Origin: Nemophila menziesii
Lineage: Eukaryota > Streptophyta > Magnoliopsida > Boraginales > Hydrophyllaceae
NCBI GenBank assembly: GCA_029959085.1
Contig: JARWIR010000011.1
Location: 4,837,840-4,901,839 of the forward strand
DNA: 64,000 nucleotides
Reading direction: 5' to 3'
A program made the position numbers and the translations under genes. Position 1 is the first letter of the stretch; every line of letters starts with the position of its first letter. Of this stretch, positions 53,336 through 64,000 are shown in pieces. The notes under the pieces are model-generated. The model did no database searches. It worked only from the letters and a program-made list of their open reading frames with translations, and was not told the origin of the DNA.

Positions 53336-53445
53336 TCTAGTCATGATTTTACAAATATCATGTATATATACTTCAAGTATGAAATTCTTTTCTAGTCATG
53401 ATTTTACAAATATCATGTATATATACTTCAAGTATGAAATTCTTT
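53336..53445 (+). repeat. 55-bp perfect tandem duplication, private to U11
   Basis: TCTAGTCATG...ATTCTTT at 53336-53390 is repeated exactly at 53391-53445. U8 has one copy (near 38350). It explains the 55-bp jump in offset between the two 15-kb copies and must be younger than that duplication. Confidence 0.95.
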
Positions 53446-54375
53446 GATATCTTTTTATTGTATCGTCGTGCATCTTTCTTGTTTTGGTTATTTAAAGTAC
53501 CAGTAGCTTTAAAATTCAAGTAACTTAATACTAAATTCATACCAATTAATTATATTATTATGATAAAGCTTAATTTACTACTTTTCACCATTAACATAAA
53601 TAGAATTTAGAAAATTTAAATATATTTTAGCCCTAATCCTATATGAATTATAACTTACTCCTATAAAAATAAGAAGTGATAACTCTTATTCCTGAAAAAT
53701 AAAAAACTAAACATATAATAATGGATGGAGATTTTGGTGATATAAATATGATGGTTATTTGGAATTCTAAGAATTACAAAGTTAATATTTTTTAAGATAT
53801 AGGGATTATATACCATATTTATTAATATATTATACATTTATGTTCTTAAGATTAATATGCCTCTTAATCTAAAAAGATATTGTGCATCTTTTAAATTAAT
53901 ATAATAAATGAGTATTTCTATTTTTTTTATTATGTCTCGAATATGAAAATGATCTATGTGAACTAAAAACACAATTAACTAAGTACTTGCGTTAAAATTC
54001 TATGTTTTAGAATTTTAGCTGAAATTCAGATTTTATAATGATATAATATTCCATACAACAAATTTACTAAAACTAATAAATTCAAGAAGTAGATAACAAA
54101 ATTAAGAAATTGCACTGGTTAAAAACATGATTTAATGCATTTAATAAATAATGAATTACATGGGATGCATTTCGCTTGATCTTAATTGCACCCAAACAAG
54201 AATCGCAAAGCTCCTAATAATAACATTCCTCCAGGAACCACCAACCATCTATTCAACATATACATATTTAGTCAAAACAATTTATATAATTGAAAAAACT
54301 TCAAAAGTATTCATAAACAAATCTTTACTAATTGAATCGATTAGCACTTACTTGGATTTTGATACTCAGATAATT

Positions 54376-55658
54376 ATGTATCAATATGCATTTTTCTCTT
54401 TTCATAAATGAGTAATTCTATATATCACTCATTTCATACAACCCTTATACCACCCTCTTTTACGTGGTGTGATTTGATTTCAAATTATTTAATTTCCAAT
54501 CAAAGCACGCAATATAAGGAGGTAGTATAAAAAATTATTCTTAAAAAATCAAGAAATATATACGAGCAACATTAAATCTTAAACAAAGATAAGAAATAAA
54601 TATAAAATAAAATTCTTATTTTATGAATCGTATTAATAAAAAATATTCAAAAATTATACAAGTAAAAAAGAAACTCATTAACTTCAGTTATCCATATAAA
54701 CAAACATATAATAATTTAAATTGTACATATAAAAGAGATTTAAAAAAAAGGTATTAAGATAGATGGGAGATCAAATTCATTCTAGCACTTTCAAAATAAT
54801 TAAGTTACATACTGAATAAAACTTAACCACGAAACTTGATATATACATATATTGTGATACATATCGATATTCGTCAATTACAAACATAGATCTTTCATAT
54901 AAGATGAGAATTACTAATACTCTAAGATACTTACCATCAAGATCTTTTTTAAAAATCTATTACATAACTCGAAAAAAAATAAAAAAAAAATTATAGGGAT
55001 AAAAGTTTTATTTTATTTTATTGCGTACTAATAATTTTATTTTATCTTTCTCGAGTTATGTAATAAATTTTAAAAATAGATCTTGATGGTATGTATCTTA
55101 GAATATTAGTAATTCTCATCATATATGAAATATTTATGGTTGTAATTGAGTAATTTCTATGTGTATCAACATATATGTATATATCATGTTTCGTGATTAA
55201 GTTTTATCCATTGTGTAACTTAATTATTTTGTAAGTGTTTGATTGAATTTGATCTCGCTTCTATCGTAATACCTTTTTTTTTAATTTTCTTTATTAGTAT
55301 ATTTTCTATTATTATATGTATGTTTATATGTATGTTTATATGCATAAATGAATTTAATGAGTTTTTTGTTTACTTGTATATTGTTGAATATGTTTGTTAA
55401 TATGATTCATAAATTAAGCATTTAATTTTATATTAATTTTTTTATCTTCATATAAGATTTAATGTTGCTCATATATATTATATAATCTATAAATAAGAAT
55501 GCAATATACCACCCCATTATGTGGTGTGGTTTGATTTGAAATGAAATAATTTTCAGTCAAATCACACCACGTAAAATGGGGTGGTGTAAGGGTTGTACGA
55601 AATGAGTAATATATAGAATTACTTACTTATAAAAAGATAAAAATACATATTGATACAT
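54376..55658. repeat. Long inverted repeat IR11 (duplicate of IR8)
   Basis: 1283 bp. It keeps the tight apex and the 12-bp tandem duplication of IR8. Single-base differences include TTTCTATG for TTTCGATG near 55157. Confidence 0.92.
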
Positions 55659-56978
55659 AAGTAACTTCATAATTAAGTTTAAAACTACTTATTATTTAAA
55701 ATTGTCAACACAAAATTGAGGCCATCTTTTAAACATTTGCAAAACCAACAACAATCTATCAAATATGAAGTAAATAAAAGATTAATGCTATCTTTTGATA
55801 TATCTATGATTAGAGAGACTAAATATTAAATCAAAGTTAAAATCCAACCAAATAGATATTCATTATCATCAATCGTAAAATAAAATACATATGCTTCTAA
55901 ATAATATTGACGAACTATATCACAATCAAATAATTATTAGTAAATTACATTGAGCATTAAGAGAAATTCGATTTTAACGGCTTGGAAGGGAAGCCAAAGA
56001 AGAAATGAAACAACACAATCAACTGGAATGAGAAATTGGATTTGGAAATTAAATTTTAATGGTTTGGAACGGAAAAGAAAGAGTAGGAAAGAAACCATCA
56101 TTTTAAATAGTTTCTTTGCGATAAATTAACATAGATATAAATAATGCAATTGAACAATAAAAGTTTTAATTTTATTTACAAAATATTTTACTCTTCTTAT
56201 ATTTTTTTTGAGATTATTATCAAACATGTACTGTACATAAGAAAAAGACTATGGATCCTAAAATTTAATCTGGATGTTATTTCGTATGGTCAGATACACA
56301 CACGACAAGAGCTACAAAAAATACAATTTTACAAACTCCACCATTTAAATCAATCAAAAATTTACTCTAACTTAATTACTATTAATGAATACTACATTGA
56401 TTGAGATAGGGGGATCTTTGCACGGATCAAAGTTTGATCAATCAAACGATGGATACATAATAAACAGTATTTATTATTCACATAATTGAGCAAGAATTGA
56501 AAAAGTACCTTGGATGACTTCAATAGGCTTTGTAGGAGCGATCTTAATCAAAAAAATCTACAAACAAATAATAAGAAGTGACAAAACATACACAATTATA
56601 TATAAAACAAGACCTGGATACCTTAGAAAGGGTAGGTTGCCTTGGAAGGGTTTGCTAAATCAATTGTTTATGGACTGTAAAAATATGAAATCGGGTTTAA
56701 AATTAAACCTTAATTTGGGTTCTTCGATGGTGGAGAATGGTCTTGTGCAGGCTTGGTGGAAAGGTGAGTGTAAAGATGGTCGAAAGTAGTCCTTGGCGGC
56801 CGTGGATGTAAGTGAAAAGTGATGAGATTAGGTTTAGAAATAAACTTTAAATTGGGTTCTTTTTGTTTTTGCGTGTGATATGGTGATGAAATTATTTTTT
56901 CTTTTTGTTTTTATAATGGAATAATGGATTTGCTAATCAGTTTTTTCTTTGATTTTTGGGTATTAAATATGGGTAATA

Positions 56979-57138
56979 CTTCCATCCAATATTGGATGGT
57001 CCAATATTCATATCATGGCCATTGATAATTATAAAAAAAAACATGTCATATTAATAAGTTAATTACTTTTGTAAGTTTAAAACATGGGTTATGTGTATTA
57101 ATATTATTGGTGTAGGATCATCCAATATTGGATGGAAG
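56979..57138. mobile_element. 160-bp MITE-like element, copy in U12
   Basis: Fourth copy, at the same unit position. The left palindrome is perfect here. Confidence 0.7.
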
Positions 57139-57252
57139 AAATATATATTTTTTAAATTAAAAGATAATTAATTAATGAAAAGTGGGTTCAGAAATAATCT
57201 TGTCCATCACTTATGTTGGGGTCAGAATCAATTCTAGCCACCACTGGAAAAG

Positions 57253-58477
57253 TTTTTTTATCAATAAATTAAACTTTTATTAAAATCAGCTCAACCTACA
57301 ATGTCATTACAACTTTCACCTACTAGTGCCGAGCAAATATAAATCGCCCTACTTTGACTATTACATAATAAGTCTATTACAATTTTGATCAAAACTAAAG
57401 AAAGAAACTCTAAACTATTAGGCCCAATAAGCTAACTAGACTCTATTCTAAGAATAAGAGAATCTGCTTCTTTACTTTTGTATTTTCTCCTTCCCACTTT
57501 CACATGGACTAGAATGTAAATCCTTTTCCATATATGATATTCACTTAGGAAATTCCCACCATGTTACATTTCATTTCTCTCCCACCATACACAGTATATA
57601 TAAGTAGTAATAAATGTACCTACAATATCAACAACTTCTACACAATGAATTAAATTGATTATATTAATCAATTCTTCCAAGTCGGCATGATTAACCTTAA
57701 TATTACACCGATGAAGTATCTTTAATAAAATTCTTTTTGTGAAAGAGCAACTTATAAATAAGTGATTAACTTCTTCTATATTAGCATTGCAGAAACATCA
57801 AAGGTTGTTCACTTGCATTCCCGAATTGAGCATCCTAGCTTTGATAGATAATCTGTCCTGAAAGCATAACCAAGAAATGAATGCACACCTCGGTATACAA
57901 GACTTTGTCCATACTAATTTCCACCACTTTACTTCACTCTTTTCAACTGCAATTTTCTCAAAGGTTTTCTTGAAGGAGAAACGTCTTATATTACTCTCCT
58001 TAAATATAATAATGTCATCCCCACTAGAAAGTTTAATATTACAGATATGAGGGAGTAGTTTGCCCACAATAGGAGGCAATCTCCATCTATTACCCCTATA
58101 GAATGAAGAAATAGTTTTATTATAGTTAATGTCATTGCTACTAAGATCAATTCCTAAGAATTCTTGTGAATTTTTTCCACCTACCCATCTATCCCAAATT
58201 AAGAATGTATTCTTATCATTCTTTATAACATGAGTAATAAAGCCATAAGCTAGGTACCTGATCTTCAAAATCTGATTCCATATCCATGTGTGAGCTTGTT
58301 TTATATTCAAGCTCCAGCTACACCTGCCTTTAATGATATTATGATGAACCCACAAACTTCACAAATTGTGTTTTTGTGAGTATATTCTCAAGAAAGTAGC
58401 TAGGAGGCAGACTTTATCTATATCTTCAATACATGGAATACCACGAGACCTCCTTGTACTTTACTAGAGCAAATATT
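57253..58477 (-). pseudogene. LINE ORF2 3' fragment, U12, type B
   Basis: Minus-strand frame 57798-58355, 185 codons, with the same protein reading as U9 and the same TGA stop before CFCN. The identity over the whole frame agrees with the recent 15-kb duplication. VWWERNEM is retained at the C-terminus. Confidence 0.83.
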
Positions 58478-59634
58478 AATAACTCTTTTTTGTTTTAATA
58501 ATTTATGTTTGAATTTATTTATATCAATGAAAATAGTTAATTAATTAAACATTTTGCTAATTTGGTTTGACTTGAATATTTTTATAAATAACAGTGTTTA
58601 ATGAGGTGAATGATAAGATTGCTGGTCATGATATTACAAATATCAAGTATATATACTTAAAGTATGAAATTCTTTGATATCTTTTTATTGTGTCGTCGTG
58701 CCTCTTTCTTGTTTTGGTTATTTAAAGTACCAGTAGCTTTAAAATCCAAGTAACTTAATACTAAATTCGTACTATATTATTATGATAAATATTAATTTAC
58801 TACTTTTCACCATTAACATAAATAGAATTTGGAAAATTTAAATATATTTTAACCCTAATCCTATATGAATTATAACTTAGTCCTATAAATATAAGACGTG
58901 ATAAGTCTTATTCCTGAAAAATAAAAAACTAAAAATATAATGATGGATGGAGATTTTGGTGATATAAATATGATGGTTATTTGGAATTATAAGAATTATA
59001 AAGTTAATATTTTTTAAGATATAGGGATAATATACCATATTTATTAATATTATTATACATTTATGCTCTTAAGATTAACATGGATTGTATATTATTAACT
59101 TTATTAACCCTGCCTCTTAATTTAAAAAGATATTCTGTATCTTTCAAATTAATATAATAAATGAGTATTTCTACTATTTTTATTATATCTTGAATATGAA
59201 AATGATCTATGTTAACTAAAAACACGATTAACTAAGTATGTGGTTTAAAATTCTATGTTTTAGAATTATAGCTGAAATTTAGATTTTATAATGATATAAT
59301 ATTCCATACAACAAGTTTAGTAAAACTAATAAATTCAAAAAGTAGATAACAAAATTAAGAAACTGTAGTGGTTAAAAACATGATTTAATGCATTTAATAA
59401 ATAATGAATTACATGGAATGCATTTCGCTCGATCTTAATTGCACCCAAACAAGCCTCGCAAAGATCCGTATAACAACATTCATCCAGGAACCACCAACCA
59501 TCTATTCAACATATACATATTTAGTCAAAACAGTTTATATAATGATAAAAACTTAAAAAGTATTCATAAAAGAATCTTACTAATTGAATCGATTGTGAGT
59601 CGGCACTTACTTGGATTTTGATACTCGTATAATT

Positions 59635-60910
59635 ATGTATCAATATGCATTTTTCCCTTTTCATAAATGAGTAATTCTATATATCACTCATTTCATACAA
59701 CCCTCATACCTCCTCTTTTACGTGGTGTGATTTGATTTCAAATTATTTTATTTCCAATCAAAGCACGCCATATAAGGATGTAGTATAAAAAATTATTCTT
59801 AAAAAATCAAGAAATATATACGAGCAACATTAAATCTTATACGAGGATAAGAAATAAATATAAAATAAAATGCTTATTTTATGAATCGTATTAACTAAAA
59901 ATATTTAACAATTGTACAAGTAAACAAGAAACTCATTAACTTCAGTTATCCATATAAACAAACATATAATAATAGAAATTGTACCTATACAAGAGATTTA
60001 AACAACAAGGTATTAAGATAGATGCGAGATCAAATTCATTCTAACACTTACAAAATAATTAAGTTACATACTTGATAAAACTTAATCACGACACTTGATA
60101 TATACATATATTGTGATACATATCGATATTCGTCAATTACAAACATAGATCTTTCATATAAGATGAGAATTACTAATACTCTAAGATACTTACCATCAAG
60201 ATCTATTTTAAAAATCTATTACATAACTCAAAAAAGATAAAAATAATTATAGGGATAAAAAAATAAAATAATTTTTTTATTTTATTGCATACTAATAATT
60301 TTATTTTATCTTTCTTGAGTTATGTAATAGATTTTAAAAATAGATCTTGATGGTATGTATCTTAGAATATTAGTAATTCTCATCATATATGAAATATTTA
60401 TGGTTGTAATAAGAGTAATTTCGATGTGTATCAACATATATGTACATATCCAGTTTCGTGATTAAGTTTTATCCATTGTGTACCTTAATTATTTTGTAAG
60501 TGTTTGATTGAATTTGATCTCGCTTCTATCGTAATACCTTTTTTTTAATTTTCTTTATTGGTATACTTTCTATTATTATATGTATGTTTATATGCAAAAA
60601 TGAATTTAATGAGTTTCTTGTTTACTTGTATAATTATTGAATATGTTTGTTAATATGATTCATAAAATAAGCATTTTATTTTATATTAATTTTTTTATCT
60701 TCATATAAGATTTAATGTTGCTCATATATATTATATAATATATAAATAAGAATGCAATATACCACCCCTTATGTGGTGTGGTTTAATTTGAAATGAAATA
60801 ATTTTCAGTCAAATCACACCACGTAAAATGGGGTGGTGTAATGGTTGTACGAAATGAGTAATATATAGAATTACTTATTTATAAAAAGATAAAAATACAT
60901 ATTGATACAT
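59635..60910. repeat. Long inverted repeat IR12 (duplicate of IR9)
   Basis: 1276 bp, apex near 60270. The A-run at the apex reads AAAAAAATAAAATAA (IR9 has AACAAATAAAATAA), so the apex pairs slightly better than in IR9. Confidence 0.92.
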
Positions 60911-61112
60911 AAGTAACTTCATAATTAAGTTTAAAACTACTTATTATTTAAAATTGTCAACACAAAATTGAGGCCATCTTTTAAACATTTGCAAAACCAA
61001 CAACAATCTATCAAATATGATGTAAATAAAAGATTAAGGTTATCTTTTGATATATCTATGATTAGAGAGACTAAATATTAAATCAAAGTTAAAATCCAAC
61101 CAAATAGATATT

Positions 61113-64000
61113 CATCATCATCAATCGTAAAATAAAATACATATGCTTCTAAATAATATTGACAAACTATATCTCAATCAAATAATTTTTAGTAAATTAC
61201 ATTGAGCATTAAGAGAAATTGAATTGTAACGGCTTGGAAGGGAAGCCAAAGAAGAAATGAGAAATGAAAAAGCGCAATCAACTAGAAAGAGAAATTGGAT
61301 TTGGAAATTAAATTTGAATGGTTTCGAATGAAAAAGAAAGAGAAGGAAATCATTTAACATAGATATAAATAATGCAACTGAACAATAAAAGTTTGAATTT
61401 AATTTACAAAATATTTTAATCTTATTATATTTTTTTTGATTATTTTTTAACGGTTTTGAGATTATTATCAAACATGTACTAAATAGAAGAAGAAGACTAT
61501 GGATCCGAAAATTTAATCTGGATGTTATTTTGCATGGTTGAAACACACATGACAAGAGCTACAAAAAATACAATTTTACAAACTCGACCATTTAAATCAA
61601 TCAAAAAATTTACTCTAACTTAATTACTATTAATGAATACTACATTGACTGAGATAGGGGGTTCTTTGCACGGATCAAAGTTTGATGAATCAAATGATGG
61701 ATACATAATAAACAATATTTTTTATTCACATAATTGAGCAAGAATTGAATAACGTACCTAGGATGACTTCAATAGGCTTTGTAGGAACGATCTTAATCTA
61801 AAAATTTTACAAACAAAAAATAAGAAGTGACAAAACATACACCATCATATATAAAACAAGAGATGGGTGCCTTAGAAAGGGTAGGTTGCCTTGGGAAGTG
61901 TCTCCTAAATCAATTGTTTATGGACTATAAAAAGATGAGCTCGGGTTTAAAATTAAACCTTAATTTGGATTCTTCTATGGTGGAGAATGGTCTTGTGCAG
62001 GCTTGGTGGAAAGGTGAGTGTGAATATGGTCGAGAATAGTCATTGGCGGCGGTGGCTGTAAGTGAAAAGAGATGAGATTAGGTTAAAAAATAAACTTTTA
62101 TTTGGGTTCTTTTTTTTTGCGTGTCATATGGTGATGGAATTATTTTTCCTTTTTTTTATGATGGAATAATGGATTTGCTAATCAGTTTTTTGTATTTTTT
62201 AAAATTAAAATATAATTAATTAATGAAAAGTGGGGTCAGAAATAATCTTGTCCATCACTTATGTTGGGGGTCAGAATCAATTCTAGCCACCACTGGAGAA
62301 AGTTTTTTTATCAATAAATTAAACTTTTACTAAAATAAGCTCAACCTCCAATGTCATTACAACTTTCACCTACTAGTGCCGAGCAAATATAAATCGACCT
62401 ACTTTAGCTATTACATAATAAGCCTATTAAAATTTTAATCAAAACTAAAGAAAGAAACTCTAGACTATTAGGCCCAATAAACTAATTGGACTCTATTTTA
62501 ATAATAAGAGAATCTGCTTCTTAACTTTTGTATTTTCTCTTTCCCACTTTCACATGGACTAGAATGTAAATACTTTTCCATATATGATCTTCACATAGGA
62601 AATTCCCACCATGTTACCTTTCATTTATCTCCCACTATACACAGTATATATAAGTAATAATAAATGTCCCCACAATATCAACAATTTCTACACAATGAAT
62701 TAAATTAATTAGATTAATCAATTCTTCCAAGTATGCAGGATTAACCTTAACATTACACCTCTCAAGCATCTTCAATAAAATTCGCTTTGTGAAAGAGCAT
62801 CTTATAAATAAGTGATTAACTTCTTCTATATTAGCATTGCAGAAACATAAGAGTGGGTTAACTTGCATTTCCGAACTGAGCATCCTAGCTTTGGTAGATA
62901 ATCTGTCTTGAAAGCATAACCAAGCAGCAAATGCATACCTCGGTATACAAGACTTTGTCCATACTAGTTTCCACCACTTTACTTCACTCTTCTCAACTGC
63001 AATTTTCTCAAGGGTTTTCTTGAAGGAGAAACCACTTATATTACTCTCCTTCCATATAATAATATCATCCCCACTAGAAATTTTAATATTACAGATAGGA
63101 GGGAGTAATTTGCCCACAATAGGAGGCAATTTCCATCTATTACCCCCATAGAATGAAGAAATAGTTTTATTACAGTTAATGTCATCGCTACTAAGATCAA
63201 TTCCTAATAATTCTTGTGAATTTTTTCCACCTAGCCATTTATCCCAAATTAAGAATGTATTCTTACCATTCCTTATAACATGAGTAATAAAGTAATAAGC
63301 TAGGTACCTGATCTTCAAAATCTGATTCCATATCCATGTGTGAGCTAGTTTTATATTCAAGCTCCAGATACACCTGCCTTTAATGATATTATGATGAACC
63401 CACAAATTTACAAATTATGTTTTTGTAAGTATATTCTCCAGAAAGTAGCTAAGAGACTGACTTTATTTATATCTTCAATAATTAGAATACCACAAGACCT
63501 CCTTGTACTTTACTAGAGCAAATATTCACTCTTTTTTGTTTTAATAATTTATGTTTGAATTTATTTATATCAACAAAAAATAGTTAATTAATTAAACATT
63601 TTGCTAATTTGGTTTGACTTGAATATTTTGATAAATAACAGTGTATTATGAGGTGAATGATAAGATTGCTGGTCATGATTTTACAAATATCAGGTATATA
63701 TACTTAAAGTATGAAATTCTTTGATATCTTTTTATTGTGTCGTCGTGCCTCTTTCTTGTTTTGGTTATTTAAAGTACCAGTAGCTTTAAAATCCAAGTAA
63801 CTTAATACTAAATTCATACCAATTAATTATATAATTATGATAAATCTAAATATACTACTTTTCACCATTAACATAAATAGAATTTGGAAAATTTAAATAT
63901 ATTTTTACCCTAATCCTATATGAATTATAACTTAGTCCTATAAAAATAAGACGTGATAATTTTTATTCCTGAAAAATAAAAAACTAAATATATAATAATG
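61113..64000 (+). repeat. Macrosatellite unit U13 (type A, cut by window end)
   Basis: Partial unit; the inverted repeat expected near 64.6 kb is outside the window. A 31-bp loss near 61348 removes a small palindrome that other units keep (GAAACTATTAATTTAAATAGTTTC in U10, 46336-46351 region). After about 63814 the sequence is ordinary type A spacer (AAATTCATACCAATTAATTA). The array continues to the right. Confidence 0.93.
62303..63527 (-). pseudogene. LINE ORF2 3' fragment, U13, longest uninterrupted frame (256 codons)
   Basis: Minus-strand frame 62635-63405. It opens at a TTG codon in the WVHHNIIKG segment; that is a frame boundary, not a supported start, because LINE coding similarity continues upstream (YFLENILTKTQFVNL, then KVQGGL in other frames). 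Landmarks by residue: W24/W26, RNGKNTFLIWDKWL 45-58, SSGDDIIIW 110-118, FSFKKTLEKI 126-135, KWWKLVWTK 143-151, WLCFQDRL 162-169, and candidate zinc ligands C187, C189, H198 and C203. This is the linker plus zf-RVT of a plant LINE ORF2. Endonuclease and RT catalytic regions are missing. It ends at TAG 62635-62637, where type B has Trp. Not a functional gene. Confidence 0.83.

Larger units (their letters stand above)
51168..55860 (+). repeat. Macrosatellite unit U11 (type C, duplicate of U8)
   Basis: 4693 bp, 55 bp longer than U8 because of the tandem duplication at 53336-53445. Otherwise near-identical to U8, including the LINE deletion and the missing ~30 bp. No gene recognised in its AT-rich stretches. 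Confidence 0.94.
55861..61112 (+). repeat. Macrosatellite unit U12 (type B front, duplicate of U9)
   Basis: 5252 bp. It is shorter than U9 by 19 bp near 56210, where T-run flanks have collapsed (TTTTTTTTGAGATT). One extra base near 60410 (TAATAAGAG) also distinguishes it. AT-rich stretches hold no gene. Confidence 0.94.
48696..63814 (+). repeat. Higher-order repeat, copy 2 (back of U10, U11, U12, front of U13)
   Basis: Second copy of the ~15-kb block. Junction: the last type A base difference is near 48695 and the first U7-specific base at 48817, with 121 bp identical to both parents between them. The right end is bounded by TAAATTCATACC at 63811, where the sequence returns to ordinary type A. 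Differences from copy 1 that I could find are scattered single bases plus indels: +55 bp at 53391, -19 bp near 56210, -31 bp near 61348 and +5 bp near 63097. Confidence 0.93.

Noticed and set aside
1..64000. Organellar or bacterial origin because of the high AT content
   Set aside because: There are no organelle genes, rRNA or tRNA. Plant LINE remnants, MITEs and tandem macrosatellite structure point to nuclear plant DNA.

Overview
The window is nuclear DNA, most probably from a flowering plant. It is strongly AT-rich and has no prokaryotic-type gene density. Its only recognisable protein-coding material is a decayed plant LINE (L1-type non-LTR retrotransposon) with the zinc-binding domain (zf-RVT) that follows the reverse transcriptase in plant LINEs. 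I found no intact host gene, rRNA, tRNA or CRISPR array. The species cannot be named from the sequence.

Nearly the whole window is one head-to-tail tandem array of a ~5.1-kb unit. Twelve complete or nearly complete units (U1-U12) and one partial unit (U13) are present, and the array runs off both ends. Using the CATCATCATCAATC-like motif as an arbitrary unit start, units begin near 2, 5464, 10569, 15672, 20776, 25871, 30968, 36182, 40820, 46090, 51168, 55861 and 61113. In + strand order a unit holds: (1) about 1.2-1.7 kb of AT-rich non-coding sequence; (2) a ~1.2-kb 5'-truncated LINE ORF2 fragment on the minus strand, ending in a short poly(T) that is the LINE poly(A) tail; (3) about 0.8-0.9 kb of very AT-rich spacer; (4) a conserved, less AT-rich block of about 250 bp; (5) a ~1.28-kb inverted repeat with two arms of roughly 640 bp and almost no loop; (6) about 200 bp of tail.

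The front halves of units fall into three types. Type A is in U2-U6, U10 and U13. Type B is in U1, U7, U9 and U12 and carries a 160-bp MITE-like insertion. Type C is in U8 and U11 and carries a 390-bp deletion through the LINE. A ~15-kb block (back of U7 + U8 + U9 + front of U10) is present a second time as back of U10 + U11 + U12 + front of U13. This makes a higher-order repeat whose junction maps to 48696-48816. U1 alone carries a 191-bp Mutator-type MITE with a clean 9-bp target duplication.

No genes work together here. The window is best read as a macrosatellite that captured a dead LINE, a long foldback element and small MITEs, then amplified and re-shuffled by unequal exchange. The main candidates for activity are the twelve long inverted repeats, which could form cruciforms or, if transcribed, long double-stranded RNA feeding small-RNA pathways. 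That role is inference.
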